DNA of 64,000 nucleotides from Achromobacter xylosoxidans (GCF_002192695.1 NZ_MTLG01000083.1:62001-126000); one strand, 5' to 3'. Shown: positions 34,079-42,907, counted from the stretch's first letter. Program-made: numbers and translations. The notes: generated by a model from the sequence alone, not told the origin.

Positions 34079-35656
34079 ATGAGCGGACAGGCTGTACGCA
34101 ATGTGCTCTGGATCATGTGCGACCAACTACGCTGGGACTACCTGTCCTGCTATGGACACCCGCGCCTGCACACCCCCAATATCGACCGCCTGGCCGCCGA
34201 AGGCGTGCGCTTCGACAACGCTTTCGTGCAGGGCCCGGTCTGCGGGCCGTCGCGCATGTCCTATTACACCGGCCGCTATGTCACCAGCCACGGCGCGGTG
34301 TGGAACTTCGTGCCCATGCCCGTCAGCGAAATGACGCTGGGCGACTACCTGCGTCCCCTGGGCGTGCGCGTCGCGGTAGCGGGCAAGACGCATGTGGAGG
34401 CCGACAAGGCCGGCATGCGGCGCCTGGGCGTGGACCCCGCGAGCGCCTGCGGCCTGCTCGCGGCGCAAGGCGGATTCGAGCCCTACGACCGCGACGACGG
34501 CATCTGGCCGCCAGGCTTCAGCGACGAGTCGCACCGCTACACGCAATACCTGCGCCAGCAAGGCTACGACGGCGCCAATCCCTGGCACGACCATGCCAAC
34601 TCGGCGCTGGGCGCCAACGGCGAGATCCTGTCCGGCTGGAACATGCGCCATGCCGGCCTGCCGGCGCGCGTCGCGGAAACGGACTCCGAAACGCCCTACA
34701 TGACGCGGCGCGCAATCGACTTCATGGAGCAAAGCGGCGAGCGGCCCTGGGTGCTGCACCTGTCCTACATCAAGCCGCACTGGCCCTACGTCGCGCCCGC
34801 GCCCTACCACGCCATGTACTCGCCCGACGACATGCAGCCCGCCAAGCGCGCGGCGCGCGAACTCGAAAATGCGCACCCCGTGCTGCAAGGCTTTCGGCAG
34901 GCGGAGGTCAGCAGGAATTTCTCCTGCGACCAGGTGCGCGAAACCGTGATTCCCACCTACATGGGCCTGATCAAGCAGGTGGATGACCAGTTGGGCGTGC
35001 TGTTCGACTATCTGCGGCGCAGCGGCCGCGACCAGGACACCATGGTCATCTTCTGCAGCGACCATGGCGACTACCTGGGCGATCACTACCTGGGCGAAAA
35101 GGAGCTGTTCCACGACTGCGTGGCCAAGGTGCCGCTGATCGTGCGCCTGCCCGGCGCCGGCGCGCGCCGCGGCTCGGTGGAATCACGGCTGGTGGAAGCC
35201 ATAGACCTGGTGCCCACCATCCTGGACGCCATGGGCGCGGAGATTCCCGACCATATCCTCGAAGGCTGTTCCCTGCTGCCGCTGCTGCGCGGCGAACAGC
35301 CCGCCGGCTGGCGCCGCGCCGTGTTCTCGGAAAACAACTACGCGTTCCGCGACTTCGTGCGCGAACCGCTGGGCCGTCCCGCCGACGGCTGCCACACCAT
35401 CATGGTGCGCGACCACGAATGGAAGTACGTCCATTTCGAAGGCCTGCGCCCGCAGCTGTTCGACTTGCGCGCCGACCCCGACGAGTACGACGACCTGGGC
35501 GCGGACCCTGCGCACGCGCCGGTCCGGGAACGCTACCAGGCCATGCTGTTCGACTGGCTGCGCAACCGCAAGATCCATCCCACCGTCAGCCACGCCGCCA
35601 TGACGGGATGGACACGCAAGGAGGATTCCGCCGGCATCCATATCGGCAGGTGGTAG
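34079..35656 (+). CDS. sulfatase-family hydrolase (arylsulfatase/phosphonate monoester hydrolase type)
   Basis: Alkaline-phosphatase-superfamily hydrolase of 525 residues. The formylglycine signature CGPSR starts at Cys55 in VQGPVCGPSRMSYYTGRY, closest in style to bacterial phosphonate monoester hydrolases. Metal ligands are visible in WIMCDQLRWDYLSCYG and SDHGDYLGDH. No signal peptide, so cytoplasmic. The ATG at 34079 has GAGAGGCGGG upstream. It is the first gene of a rightward operon for hydroquinone breakdown, so it may free a phenol from a sulfate or phosphate/phosphonate ester. Maturation needs a formylglycine-forming system, not seen here. Confidence 0.87.
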   Translation: MSGQAVRNVLWIMCDQLRWDYLSCYGHPRLHTPNIDRLAAEGVRFDNAFVQGPVCGPSRMSYYTGRYVTSHGAVWNFVPMPVSEMTLGDYLRPLGVRVAVAGKTHVEADKAGMRRLGVDPASACGLLAAQGGFEPYDRDDGIWPPGFSDESHRYTQYLRQQGYDGANPWHDHANSALGANGEILSGWNMRHAGLPARVAETDSETPYMTRRAIDFMEQSGERPWVLHLSYIKPHWPYVAPAPYHAMYSPDDMQPAKRAARELENAHPVLQGFRQAEVSRNFSCDQVRETVIPTYMGLIKQVDDQLGVLFDYLRRSGRDQDTMVIFCSDHGDYLGDHYLGEKELFHDCVAKVPLIVRLPGAGARRGSVESRLVEAIDLVPTILDAMGAEIPDHILEGCSLLPLLRGEQPAGWRRAVFSENNYAFRDFVREPLGRPADGCHTIMVRDHEWKYVHFEGLRPQLFDLRADPDEYDDLGADPAHAPVRERYQAMLFDWLRNRKIHPTVSHAAMTGWTRKEDSAGIHIGRW

Positions 35657-35706
35657 CGCAGCGCGCCCAGACCCGCGCGCCTGAAAAATAAACGTCAGGA
35701 GACAGC

Positions 35707-36675
35707 ATGAAACCGCAAGTACTTGCGCTGGCAGCCTGTATCGCCGCCAGCACGGCGTCGCACGCCCAGCCAAAAGACGAATGGCCCACGCGCGCCATCC
35801 GCATCGTGGTCGCCTTTCCCGCCGGATCACCCGGCGACACGGCGGCGCGCATCGTGGCCGACGCAGTGGGACAGTCGCTCAAGCAACCGGTCATCATCGA
35901 GAACCGGCCCGGCGCGGGCGGCAACATCGGCGCCGAAGCGGTGGTCCGTTCGCCGGCCGACGGCTACACCTTTCTCGAAGCGCCCGACACCGTCGTCACC
36001 ATCAATCCCGCCATCTACCGCAAGCTGAATTTCAAGGCCGAGGACCTGACGCCCGTGGTCGCGCTGGCGAATTTCAACCAGATGCTGGTGTGCTCGGCCG
36101 CTTCGGGCCTGCAAACGCTGGCGCAGCTGGACGCGCGGGCCAGGAAGACGCCCGGCGCCCTCAGCTATGCCTCCGGCGGCCAGGGCGTGCCCGGCCACCT
36201 GGCGATGGAGCTTTATCTGTCCGACGCCGGCCTGGACATCCTGCACGTTCCCTACAAGGGGCCCTCGCCCGCCACGCAGGACGTGCTGGCCGGGCAGGTG
36301 CCCTGCGGCTATCTGGCCTCTCCGGTGGTCGCGCCCTACGTCGCGGCCGGCAAGCTCCACGGCTTGGCGGTGTCGGGCAGCGCGCGCTCGGTCCAGGCGC
36401 CGGACGTGCCGACCATGCAGCAGGCGGGCGTGGCCGGCTACGACGCCACCTTCCGCGAAATGCTGTTCGCGCCCAAGGGCACGCCGGCCGGCATCGTGCA
36501 ACGCATGAATGAGGAAGTGGCGCGCGCCCTGGCGCTGCCGGAGGTGAAGCGGAAGCTGCAAGGCAATGACCTGGATCCGCAGCCCGAATCGCCCGATGCC
36601 ACCGCGCTGCGCTTGCGCGAGGACGCCGCCAAATGGACCGCCGTCATCCTCAAGATCAATCTCAAGGTGGACTGA
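35707..36675 (+). CDS. Bug/TctC-family periplasmic solute-binding protein
   Basis: Binding protein of 322 residues with a signal peptide (1 to about 20, ending SHA). Hallmarks are PTRAIRIVVAFPAGSPGDT, ENRPGAGGNIGAEAVVR, DGYTFLEAP and PDVPTMQQAGVAG. CAGGAGACAGC precedes the ATG. It lies between the sulfatase and hydroquinone dioxygenase genes and is the probable binding protein for the compound entering this pathway. Confidence 0.92.
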   Translation: MKPQVLALAACIAASTASHAQPKDEWPTRAIRIVVAFPAGSPGDTAARIVADAVGQSLKQPVIIENRPGAGGNIGAEAVVRSPADGYTFLEAPDTVVTINPAIYRKLNFKAEDLTPVVALANFNQMLVCSAASGLQTLAQLDARARKTPGALSYASGGQGVPGHLAMELYLSDAGLDILHVPYKGPSPATQDVLAGQVPCGYLASPVVAPYVAAGKLHGLAVSGSARSVQAPDVPTMQQAGVAGYDATFREMLFAPKGTPAGIVQRMNEEVARALALPEVKRKLQGNDLDPQPESPDATALRLREDAAKWTAVILKINLKVD

Positions 36676-36743
36676 CACGCCCGCCCCCCCATCGTCCGCG
36701 CCACTTCGCCGCGCGGGCGGTTCCATCTGACACAGGAGGCTCC

Positions 36744-37238
36744 ATGAACACCGCAACACCGACCACCGTCTTCGGCTCGCTGACGGATTACCGCAAGGGC
36801 TCGATCGAGATCACGCAAGGCTCGCCGCGCCACTACGTCTTTTCCAACATCTTCGAGGTAGCCGCGAACTCGGCGCCCTACGAAAAGGTGGTCGTCGGCA
36901 AGAACCTGGAATACGTCATCGAAACCCTGCGCGCCGAAGGCGTGTCGCCCTGGTACGCCTGCAGCCACGACGAGTTCGCCATCCTGATGGACGGCCAGGC
37001 CCAGGTCGAGTTCCTGGCGCTGGCCCAGCCTCCCGCAGCCGCGGACGGCACGGTGCTGGCGGGCGCCGCCCCCGCCGGCAAGCCCATGGGCCGCGTGCTG
37101 CTCGGCCGCGGGCACCAATGCCTGCTACCCGCCGGCTGCGCCTACCGCTTTACGGCGCCGTATCCGGGCGTGCTGCTGGTCCAGACCCGCGCCGGCGAAT
37201 TGTCCGTCGAGAAGTGGGCGGACATCTGCCTGCAGTAA
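36744..37238 (+). CDS. hydroquinone 1,2-dioxygenase small subunit (HapC/PnpC-like)
   Basis: Protein of 164 residues matching the alpha subunit of two-component hydroquinone 1,2-dioxygenase in size (about 160 residues), gene order and general character (cupin-like). Visible segments include YVFSNIFEVAANSAPYEKVV, GVSPWYACSHDEFAILMDGQ and LLPAGCAYRF. In the characterised PnpCD enzyme the iron sits in the large subunit and the small subunit completes the active site. AGGAGG precedes the ATG at 36744. The large-subunit gene follows after 35 bases. Confidence 0.85.
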   Translation: MNTATPTTVFGSLTDYRKGSIEITQGSPRHYVFSNIFEVAANSAPYEKVVVGKNLEYVIETLRAEGVSPWYACSHDEFAILMDGQAQVEFLALAQPPAAADGTVLAGAAPAGKPMGRVLLGRGHQCLLPAGCAYRFTAPYPGVLLVQTRAGELSVEKWADICLQ

Positions 37239-37273
37239 GCCGCTACCCCCATTTCCCTTTCAGGAGTACCGAT

Positions 37274-38293
37274 ATGGCCATGCTGGACACCCCCGCTCCC
37301 GCCCCTTCCTTCGCCGCCGGCAAAGTCGCGGCTGGCGCCGCCGACGCCGCCACCGGCTACAAGCGCTTCGACCTCGGCGCGTTCACCTTCACCCGCGACG
37401 AGTACTTCGTCAAGGTGCACTGGCCTTCCAAGGGCCAGACGCGCACCCACGCCATCGCGGCCGACGCCTTCCTGCGGGCCTTGATGCGCGACGTGGCCTG
37501 GGGCTTCTTCTATGGCTGGGTCAACTTCGACCACGTGTTCGGCACCCGCAACCACTACGGCAAGGTCGACGTCTACGCCGGCTCGTTCAACGGCGTGATG
37601 AAGGCCGCGGGCGTGGACTACACGGAGACTTTCGACACGCCGCTCATCATGGCCACCTTCAAGGCCATGCTGCACGACTGGACCAACGAAGGCTTCGATC
37701 CGTTCGCCGCGCCCGAGGAAACCGGCTCCGCCTTTGGCCGCAAGCATGGCGACAACATCGCCGCCATCGAGCGCTCGCGCATCGCCACGCGGCGCATGCC
37801 GGGCCTGCCGGAAGACTCGCCGCTGCGCGACGACCTGCCGGTCAACCGGGCCTTCGCCGACGTGACCCAGGATGAGCCGCAGATCCAGGCCGAACCGGGC
37901 TACGAAGGCGCGCTGCACGCGTTCAGCCTGTTCAAGTACCTGTCGCGCTCGGACGTGACCTGGAACCCCTCGGTCACTTCCGTCTGCGGCGCCAGCCTGT
38001 TCTGCCCCACCACCGAGGAATTCATCCTGCCGGTGTTCCACGGCAACGACCGCGTCGAATGGTTCCTGCAGCTGTCCGACGAGATCGTCTGGGACATCGG
38101 CGACAAGGACACCGGCGCGCCGCGCGCCCGCGTCACCATGCGCGCCGGCGACATCTGCGCCATGCCCGCCGACATCCGCCACCAGGGCTATTCGACCAAG
38201 CGTTCGATGCTGCTGGTCTGGGAGAACGCCACCCCCGACCTGCCTCAGCGGTATGAAAGCGGCGAACTCGCGCCCTACCCGGTCGAGTTCTGA
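37274..38293 (+). CDS. hydroquinone 1,2-dioxygenase large subunit (HapD/PnpD-like)
   Basis: Catalytic subunit of 339 residues that cleaves hydroquinone to 4-hydroxymuconic semialdehyde. Recalling the PnpCD structure, the Fe(II) ligands are His256, Asn258, Glu262 and His303; here His256 (FHGNDRVE), Asn258, Glu262 and His303 (DIRHQGY) fall at exactly the same numbers, which is strong support. The ATG at 37274 follows CAGGAGTACCGAT. It lies between the small subunit and the semialdehyde dehydrogenase, the usual hap/pnp order. Confidence 0.92.
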   Translation: MAMLDTPAPAPSFAAGKVAAGAADAATGYKRFDLGAFTFTRDEYFVKVHWPSKGQTRTHAIAADAFLRALMRDVAWGFFYGWVNFDHVFGTRNHYGKVDVYAGSFNGVMKAAGVDYTETFDTPLIMATFKAMLHDWTNEGFDPFAAPEETGSAFGRKHGDNIAAIERSRIATRRMPGLPEDSPLRDDLPVNRAFADVTQDEPQIQAEPGYEGALHAFSLFKYLSRSDVTWNPSVTSVCGASLFCPTTEEFILPVFHGNDRVEWFLQLSDEIVWDIGDKDTGAPRARVTMRAGDICAMPADIRHQGYSTKRSMLLVWENATPDLPQRYESGELAPYPVEF

Positions 38294-38329
38294 ATCCGCC
38301 CCCCTTCCACTCATCACGTATCCAGAGCC

Positions 38330-39790
38330 ATGCAGAACAAACTCTTTATCGACGGCCGCTTCGTGGACGCCGCCGCCGGCGGCACGATAGACGTGCTCAA
38401 TCCGCACGACGCAACCCTCATCACCGCCATCGCCGCCGCCGAAGCCGAAGACGTGGACCGCGCCGTAGCCGCCGCGCAGCGCGCCTTTCCCGCCTGGTCG
38501 CGCATGGCGGCGGCCGAACGCGGACGCCTGCTGCTCAAGCTGGCCGACCTGATCGAAGCCAACGCGGAAGAACTGGCGCAGCTGGAAACGCTGGACACCG
38601 GCCATCCGATACGCGACACGCGCGGCCTGGACGTGCCGCGCACCGCGGGCTGCTTCCGCTACTTCGGCGGCATGGCCGACAAGCTGCAGGGCAGCGTCAT
38701 CCCGGTGGAAGCGGGCTTCCTCAACTACGTGCAGCGCGCGCCCATCGGCGTGGTCGGCCAGATCGTGCCATGGAATTTCCCGCTGATGTTCACCAGCTGG
38801 AAGCTGGGCCCGGCGCTGGCCGCTGGCAACACGGTGGTGCTCAAACCCTCTGAACTGACGCCGCTGTCGACCCTGCGCATCGCCGAGCTGATGGCCCAGG
38901 CGGGCTTCCCGGAAGGCGTGGTGAACATGGTCCCCGGCTACGGCCACACCGCGGGCCAACGGCTGGCGGAACATCCCGACGTGGGCAAGATCGCCTTTAC
39001 GGGATCCACCGCCACCGGCCGCCGCATCGTGCAAGCGTCCCAGGGCAATCTCAAGCGCGTGCAGCTGGAACTGGGCGGCAAGGGCGCCAACATCGTGTTC
39101 GACGACGCCAACCTCGACGCCGCCATCAACGGCGCGGCCTGGGCCATCTTCCACAACCAGGGCCAGGCCTGCATCGCGGGCTCGCGGCTGATGCTGCATG
39201 AAAAAATCGCCGACGCGTTCCTCGATCGCTTCACGGCGCTGGCGAACTCCATCCGCCTGGGCGACCCGCGCTCGCCCGACACCGAAATGGGTCCGCTGAC
39301 CTCGGCCCAGCACCGCGACAAGGTCCTGTCCTACACGGGTATCGCCGCCGAACAGGGCGCGCGCCTGCTGGCCGGCGGCAAGGCGCCCGGCGGCGAACTG
39401 GCCCGCGGCTACTACGTCGCGCCCACCATCGTCGAAGCCCGGCCCCAGGACCGCGTCGCGCAGGAAGAAGTCTTCGGCCCCTTCGTCACGGTGCTGCGCT
39501 TTGGCAGCGACGAGGAAGCGCTCGCCATCGCCAACGCCACCGACTACGGCCTGGGCAGCGGCCTGTGGACGCGCGACCTGGCGCGCGCCCACAAGATGGC
39601 CGGCGCCATCCACGCCGGCATGTGCTGGATCAACTGCTACAAGCGCGTCAATCCCGGCAGTCCGTTCGGCGGCGTGGGCCAGTCGGGCTACGGACGCGAG
39701 ATGGGCTTCGAAGCCATGCATGACTACACTGAGGCCAGGTCCGTGTGGGTCAATGTGGACGCCGCCGTGCCGCCGCATTTCAAGCGCTGA
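38330..39790 (+). CDS. 4-hydroxymuconic semialdehyde dehydrogenase (HapE/PnpE-like)
   Basis: Aldehyde dehydrogenase of 486 residues oxidising the hydroquinone ring-cleavage product to maleylacetate. The catalytic cysteine is in GQACIAGSR, the glutamate in LELGGKGANIV, and the NAD loop in FTGSTATGRRI; the C-terminal oligomerisation region has NPGSPFGGVGQSGYGRE. Function follows from gene order after the dioxygenase subunits; sequence alone would only give an ALDH of the betaine/muconic type. Confidence 0.88.
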   Translation: MQNKLFIDGRFVDAAAGGTIDVLNPHDATLITAIAAAEAEDVDRAVAAAQRAFPAWSRMAAAERGRLLLKLADLIEANAEELAQLETLDTGHPIRDTRGLDVPRTAGCFRYFGGMADKLQGSVIPVEAGFLNYVQRAPIGVVGQIVPWNFPLMFTSWKLGPALAAGNTVVLKPSELTPLSTLRIAELMAQAGFPEGVVNMVPGYGHTAGQRLAEHPDVGKIAFTGSTATGRRIVQASQGNLKRVQLELGGKGANIVFDDANLDAAINGAAWAIFHNQGQACIAGSRLMLHEKIADAFLDRFTALANSIRLGDPRSPDTEMGPLTSAQHRDKVLSYTGIAAEQGARLLAGGKAPGGELARGYYVAPTIVEARPQDRVAQEEVFGPFVTVLRFGSDEEALAIANATDYGLGSGLWTRDLARAHKMAGAIHAGMCWINCYKRVNPGSPFGGVGQSGYGREMGFEAMHDYTEARSVWVNVDAAVPPHFKR

Positions 39791-39799
39791 GGAGCCGCC

Positions 39800-40672
39800 A
39801 TGAACCCTGCCATGCCGAACGCCGAAACCGCCCTGACCGACACGGTCGCCGCCGCCTTCGCCCAGACGCCGGATCCCAGGCTGCGCCAGCTGATGCAGTC
39901 CCTGGTGCGGCATCTGCACGCCTTCGTTGCCGACGTCGAGCCCACCGAGGCCGAATGGATGGCCGCGATCCGGTTCCTGACCGAGACCGGCCAGATCTGT
40001 GACGGCGCGGTGCGGCAGGAGTTCATCCTGCTGTCCGACACGCTGGGCGTGTCCATGCTGGTGGACGCCATCAACCACCGCAAGCCGGGCCAGGCCACCG
40101 AGAGCACGGTGTTCGGCCCGTTCTACATCGCCGGCATGCCCGACCGCGCGCCGGGCGAGGACATGGCGCAAACGCCGGGCGAGCCCGCGCTGGTGCACGG
40201 GACCGTGCGCGACACCGAAGGCCGGCCGTTGGCCGGCGCGGTGCTCGACGTGTGGCAGACGGCCGCCAATGGCATGTACTCGGGCCAGGATCGGGACCAG
40301 CCGCAAGGCAATCTGCGCGGCCGCTACCGCAGCGGCGAGGACGGCAGTTTCGCCATCCGCACCATCCTGCCCGTGTCCTATCCGATCCCGGGCGACGGTC
40401 CCGTCGGCCGCATGATGGCGGCGACCGGCCGGCACATCTTCCGGCCCGCGCACCTGCATTTCATGATCGACGCGCCGGGACACCAGCGGCTCGTCACCCA
40501 TCTGTTCAATGCCGGCGATCCGTATCTCGCGTCGGACGCGGTGTTCGGCGTGAAGCCATCGCTGGTGCTGCAATACGGCCGGCAGGGCGCGGACTCGCCG
40601 CTGGGCCGGCGCTACGGATTCGAGTCGGACTTCCTCGAGGGGCGCTATGACTTCGTGCTGCCCCGCGCTTGA
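39800..40672 (+). CDS. hydroxyquinol 1,2-dioxygenase-type intradiol dioxygenase
   Basis: Intradiol ring-cleavage enzyme of 290 residues. The N-terminal dimerisation domain (FLTETGQICDGAVRQEFILL) and the Fe(III) ligands Tyr, Tyr, His, His can be read in GRYRSGEDGSF, VSYPIPGDGPVG and RHIFRPAHLHFMI. The PYPIP/RPAHLH layout fits hydroxyquinol rather than catechol enzymes. It would turn 1,2,4-trihydroxybenzene directly into maleylacetate, the same product as the hydroquinone branch. GAGGAGCCGCC precedes the ATG at 39800. Its 3' end overlaps the Rieske gene by 26 bases. Confidence 0.88.
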   Translation: MNPAMPNAETALTDTVAAAFAQTPDPRLRQLMQSLVRHLHAFVADVEPTEAEWMAAIRFLTETGQICDGAVRQEFILLSDTLGVSMLVDAINHRKPGQATESTVFGPFYIAGMPDRAPGEDMAQTPGEPALVHGTVRDTEGRPLAGAVLDVWQTAANGMYSGQDRDQPQGNLRGRYRSGEDGSFAIRTILPVSYPIPGDGPVGRMMAATGRHIFRPAHLHFMIDAPGHQRLVTHLFNAGDPYLASDAVFGVKPSLVLQYGRQGADSPLGRRYGFESDFLEGRYDFVLPRA

Positions 40673-41051
40673 ACACGCGGCCGGGGCGGCGTTGTGCCGG
40701 GTCGAGGACATTCCGGATGGCGGCTCCCTGACGGTGCGGATCGACGCGCGGCCGGTGATCCTGCTGCGGCGGGGCGCAACGGTCTGGGGTTACCAAAACC
40801 GTTGCCCGCACTTCTCCGTCACGCTGGACGCGGCCCACGGCGCCGTCCTCACCTATGAGGCCCAGGTGCTGATGTGCGCGCATCATTCGGCCCTGTTCCG
40901 CTTCGAGGACGGGCTCTGCATCGAAGGCCCCTGCCAGGGCGCGGCGTTGGATCCGCAACCGCTGCGCGTGGCCGCCGGCCAGGTCTACGCGGCGGACTCG
41001 AAGCCGCCCAGCGCGCTGGCCAGGTTGGGCCCCAGGTCGTCCGACAGGTAG
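40647..41051 (+). CDS. Rieske [2Fe-2S] ferredoxin-like protein
   Basis: Protein of 134 residues with a Rieske cluster motif: CPHF and CAHHSALF (CxH and CxxH). It resembles small Rieske proteins of the NirD/ferredoxin type that feed oxygenases or regulate sulfur metabolism. It starts inside the dioxygenase gene (26-base overlap) and runs 67 bases into the end of the convergent amidohydrolase gene, and its last 20 residues look atypical. It may supply electrons to an aromatic hydroxylase encoded elsewhere; no oxygenase alpha subunit is nearby. Confidence 0.75.
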   Translation: MTSCCPALEHAAGAALCRVEDIPDGGSLTVRIDARPVILLRRGATVWGYQNRCPHFSVTLDAAHGAVLTYEAQVLMCAHHSALFRFEDGLCIEGPCQGAALDPQPLRVAAGQVYAADSKPPSALARLGPRSSDR

Positions 41052-42013
41052 CCGCCTTCCTGCACCAGCACCGTGGGCAGGCCCAGCGCGGCCACCTGGG
41101 CCAGGATGGCCGCAAAGCCGCCGGTGGTCACGGCCAGCCCCTTGTAGGGATCCTTCTCGTGCGCGTCCAGCCCCAGCGCGACCACCAGCGCGCCCGGCGC
41201 AAAGGCCTGGATTTCCAGGCAGACCCGCCGCAACGCGGCCAGATAGCCTGCGTCGCCGGTGCCGACGGGCAAGGGGCGGTTGATGTTGTAGCCCAGCCCG
41301 TCGCCCGCGCCGGTCTCGTGCGCATGGCCCACGAAGAACGGCGTGGTGTTGTAGGCGTCCGCGTGCAGCGACACCGTCAGCACGTCCGGGCGGCGGTAGA
41401 AGATGCCCTGGGTGCCGTTGCCGTGGTGCACGTCCAGGTCCAGGATCGCGACGCGCTGATGCGCGCCCCGCAGGTACTGCGCGGCGATGGCCGTGTTGTT
41501 CAGGTAGCAGAAACCGTTGGCGCGTTCGGTATAGGCGTGGTGGCCGGGCGGGCGGCACAAGGCGTAGGCCGCGCGCTCGCCGTCCAGCACCAGCCGGGCG
41601 GCATGGGTGGCGCAATGCGCGGACCAGACCGCCGCTTCCCAGGTGCCGGCGCCTATCGGACACGCGGTATCGCCCATGTGATACCCCGCCAGGCCCACGA
41701 TGTGTTCGGGATAGGCGCAGGGCTCGCCCGGAAAGGGATGCACATTCGCGATCACTTCGTCCGAAGCATCGGGCAGCTCGCGCCAGCGGGCGTGGGCCGT
41801 TTCCAGGAAGCGCAGATACTGCGGCGTGTGCACGGCGGCGCGCGGACCGGCGCCGTAATCGTCCGGCGCGATGATCTCGTGCCCGGCGTTGCGCGCCGCG
41901 GCCAGCAGGCGGGCGCCGCGTTCGGGCTGCTCGTTGCTGCGCTTGACCTTGCCGCGCGCGATGAAGAACTGGGGATCGTGGAGCTGATGCTTATCGCTGT
42001 GGACGACCTTCAT
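40985..42013 (-). CDS. acetylpolyamine amidohydrolase (histone deacetylase family)
   Basis: Zinc amidohydrolase of 342 residues, class II HDAC-like. The active-site histidine pair is in RPPGHHAY, zinc ligands in LDLDVHHGNGTQ and GLDAHEKDP. The long insert after residue 50 (DYGAGPRAAVHTPQYLRFLE to NVHPFPG) fits the dimer-forming loop of acetylpolyamine amidohydrolases. It would deacetylate acetylputrescine-like amides. The ATG at 42013 overlaps the stop of the GntR gene by four bases. The neighbouring dipeptide-type ABC transporter and GntR regulator suggest uptake and use of an acetylated amine. Confidence 0.88.
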   Translation of the reverse strand: MKVVHSDKHQLHDPQFFIARGKVKRSNEQPERGARLLAAARNAGHEIIAPDDYGAGPRAAVHTPQYLRFLETAHARWRELPDASDEVIANVHPFPGEPCAYPEHIVGLAGYHMGDTACPIGAGTWEAAVWSAHCATHAARLVLDGERAAYALCRPPGHHAYTERANGFCYLNNTAIAAQYLRGAHQRVAILDLDVHHGNGTQGIFYRRPDVLTVSLHADAYNTTPFFVGHAHETGAGDGLGYNINRPLPVGTGDAGYLAALRRVCLEIQAFAPGALVVALGLDAHEKDPYKGLAVTTGGFAAILAQVAALGLPTVLVQEGGYLSDDLGPNLASALGGFESAA

Positions 42014-42735
42014 GGTTTTGCCGTGCCCCTGGGCTTGTCGCCCGCCCCGCCATGCTGCGAGACGAACAGGTTGCGGACGTGCTGCCAGGCATCGTCCAGA
42101 TGGACTTTCATGCAGGCCTGGGCGGCCTGTGCATCGCGCCGCGCCAAGGCGTCCAGGATGGGCTGGTGCGTGGCCGCCACCATCTCCGGATCCTGGTAGA
42201 CGTTGTCGATCAGCGAAATGATCATGCGCATCTCGGTCTGGGTGCTGGAGAACAGACGCAGCAGATAGGCGTTGCCCGAGAGTTCGCAGATCAGGGTGTG
42301 AAAGCTCAGGTCCAGCTCGATGCGGCGGTGCTGTGGCGCGTCCGCGGCTTCGGCCATCATCAGCGCCAGCAGGTCCTTCAGGCGCGCCAGGCCGGCGGCG
42401 TCGGCATGCTGGCAGGCCGCTGCCACGGCGGTCAGTTCCAGGCTCAGGCGGACCTGGAACAGGTCGTCGACCTCGCGCACCGACATATCCCGCACGAAGA
42501 AGCCGCGGCGCGGCTTGGACACCAGGATGCCCTGGCGCTCCAGGCGGCGCGAGGCCTCGCGCACCGGCGCGCGGCTGATCGCCATCTGCCGCGCGATCTC
42601 GGCTTCCACCACGCGGCTGCCGGGCGGCAGGCGGCCCTGCACGATGGCCTGGGTGAGCCGGTCCTCGACCACGCCGACCAGGTCGGGAACATTGACGGAT
42701 TCGAAGGGGCTGGCGGCGTCCGGAGTTGCGGGCAT
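42010..42735 (-). CDS. GntR-family regulator (FCD subfamily)
   Basis: Regulator of 241 residues. The winged helix-turn-helix is at about residues 18-85 (VGVVEDRLTQAIVQGRLPPG, then QMAISRAPVREASRRLERQG), then an FCD effector domain (FQVRLSLELTAVAAACQHA; DLSFHTLICELSGNAYLLRL). It is co-translated with the amidohydrolase gene through a four-base overlap and divergent from the aldolase/ABC transporter operon, both of which it probably controls through the palindrome at 42828. Confidence 0.9.
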   Translation of the reverse strand: MPATPDAASPFESVNVPDLVGVVEDRLTQAIVQGRLPPGSRVVEAEIARQMAISRAPVREASRRLERQGILVSKPRRGFFVRDMSVREVDDLFQVRLSLELTAVAAACQHADAAGLARLKDLLALMMAEAADAPQHRRIELDLSFHTLICELSGNAYLLRLFSSTQTEMRMIISLIDNVYQDPEMVAATHQPILDALARRDAQAAQACMKVHLDDAWQHVRNLFVSQHGGAGDKPRGTAKP

Positions 42736-42827
42736 GGCGGGTTCTGTCTCGGTCTGGGGTAGGGAAATGCGGTAAGGCGTCAGCTATATAGCACCCCATT
42801 TTCGCTCAGCATATCAGTGTTACTGCT

Positions 42828-42841
42828 AACTGTCGACAGTT
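42828..42841. promoter_or_regulatory. candidate GntR operator palindrome
   Basis: AACTGTCGACAGTT is a perfect 14-base palindrome in the 172-base divergent gap between the GntR gene and the class II aldolase gene. Short palindromes centred on GTCGAC or similar are common targets of FCD-type GntR proteins. Confidence 0.5.
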
Positions 42842-42907
42842 GACGATCGACGCATAATCCTTCGCATCCGGCCCGCCACCGCGGCCGAACTCACCAAGGA
42901 CGCATGT

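Noticed and set aside
37142-40711. Very long open frame (over 1,100 codons) on the minus strand
   Set aside because: It lies antisense to the hydroquinone operon. Its translation is rich in His, Gly, Val and Ala with no fold or motif, as expected opposite GC-rich codons.
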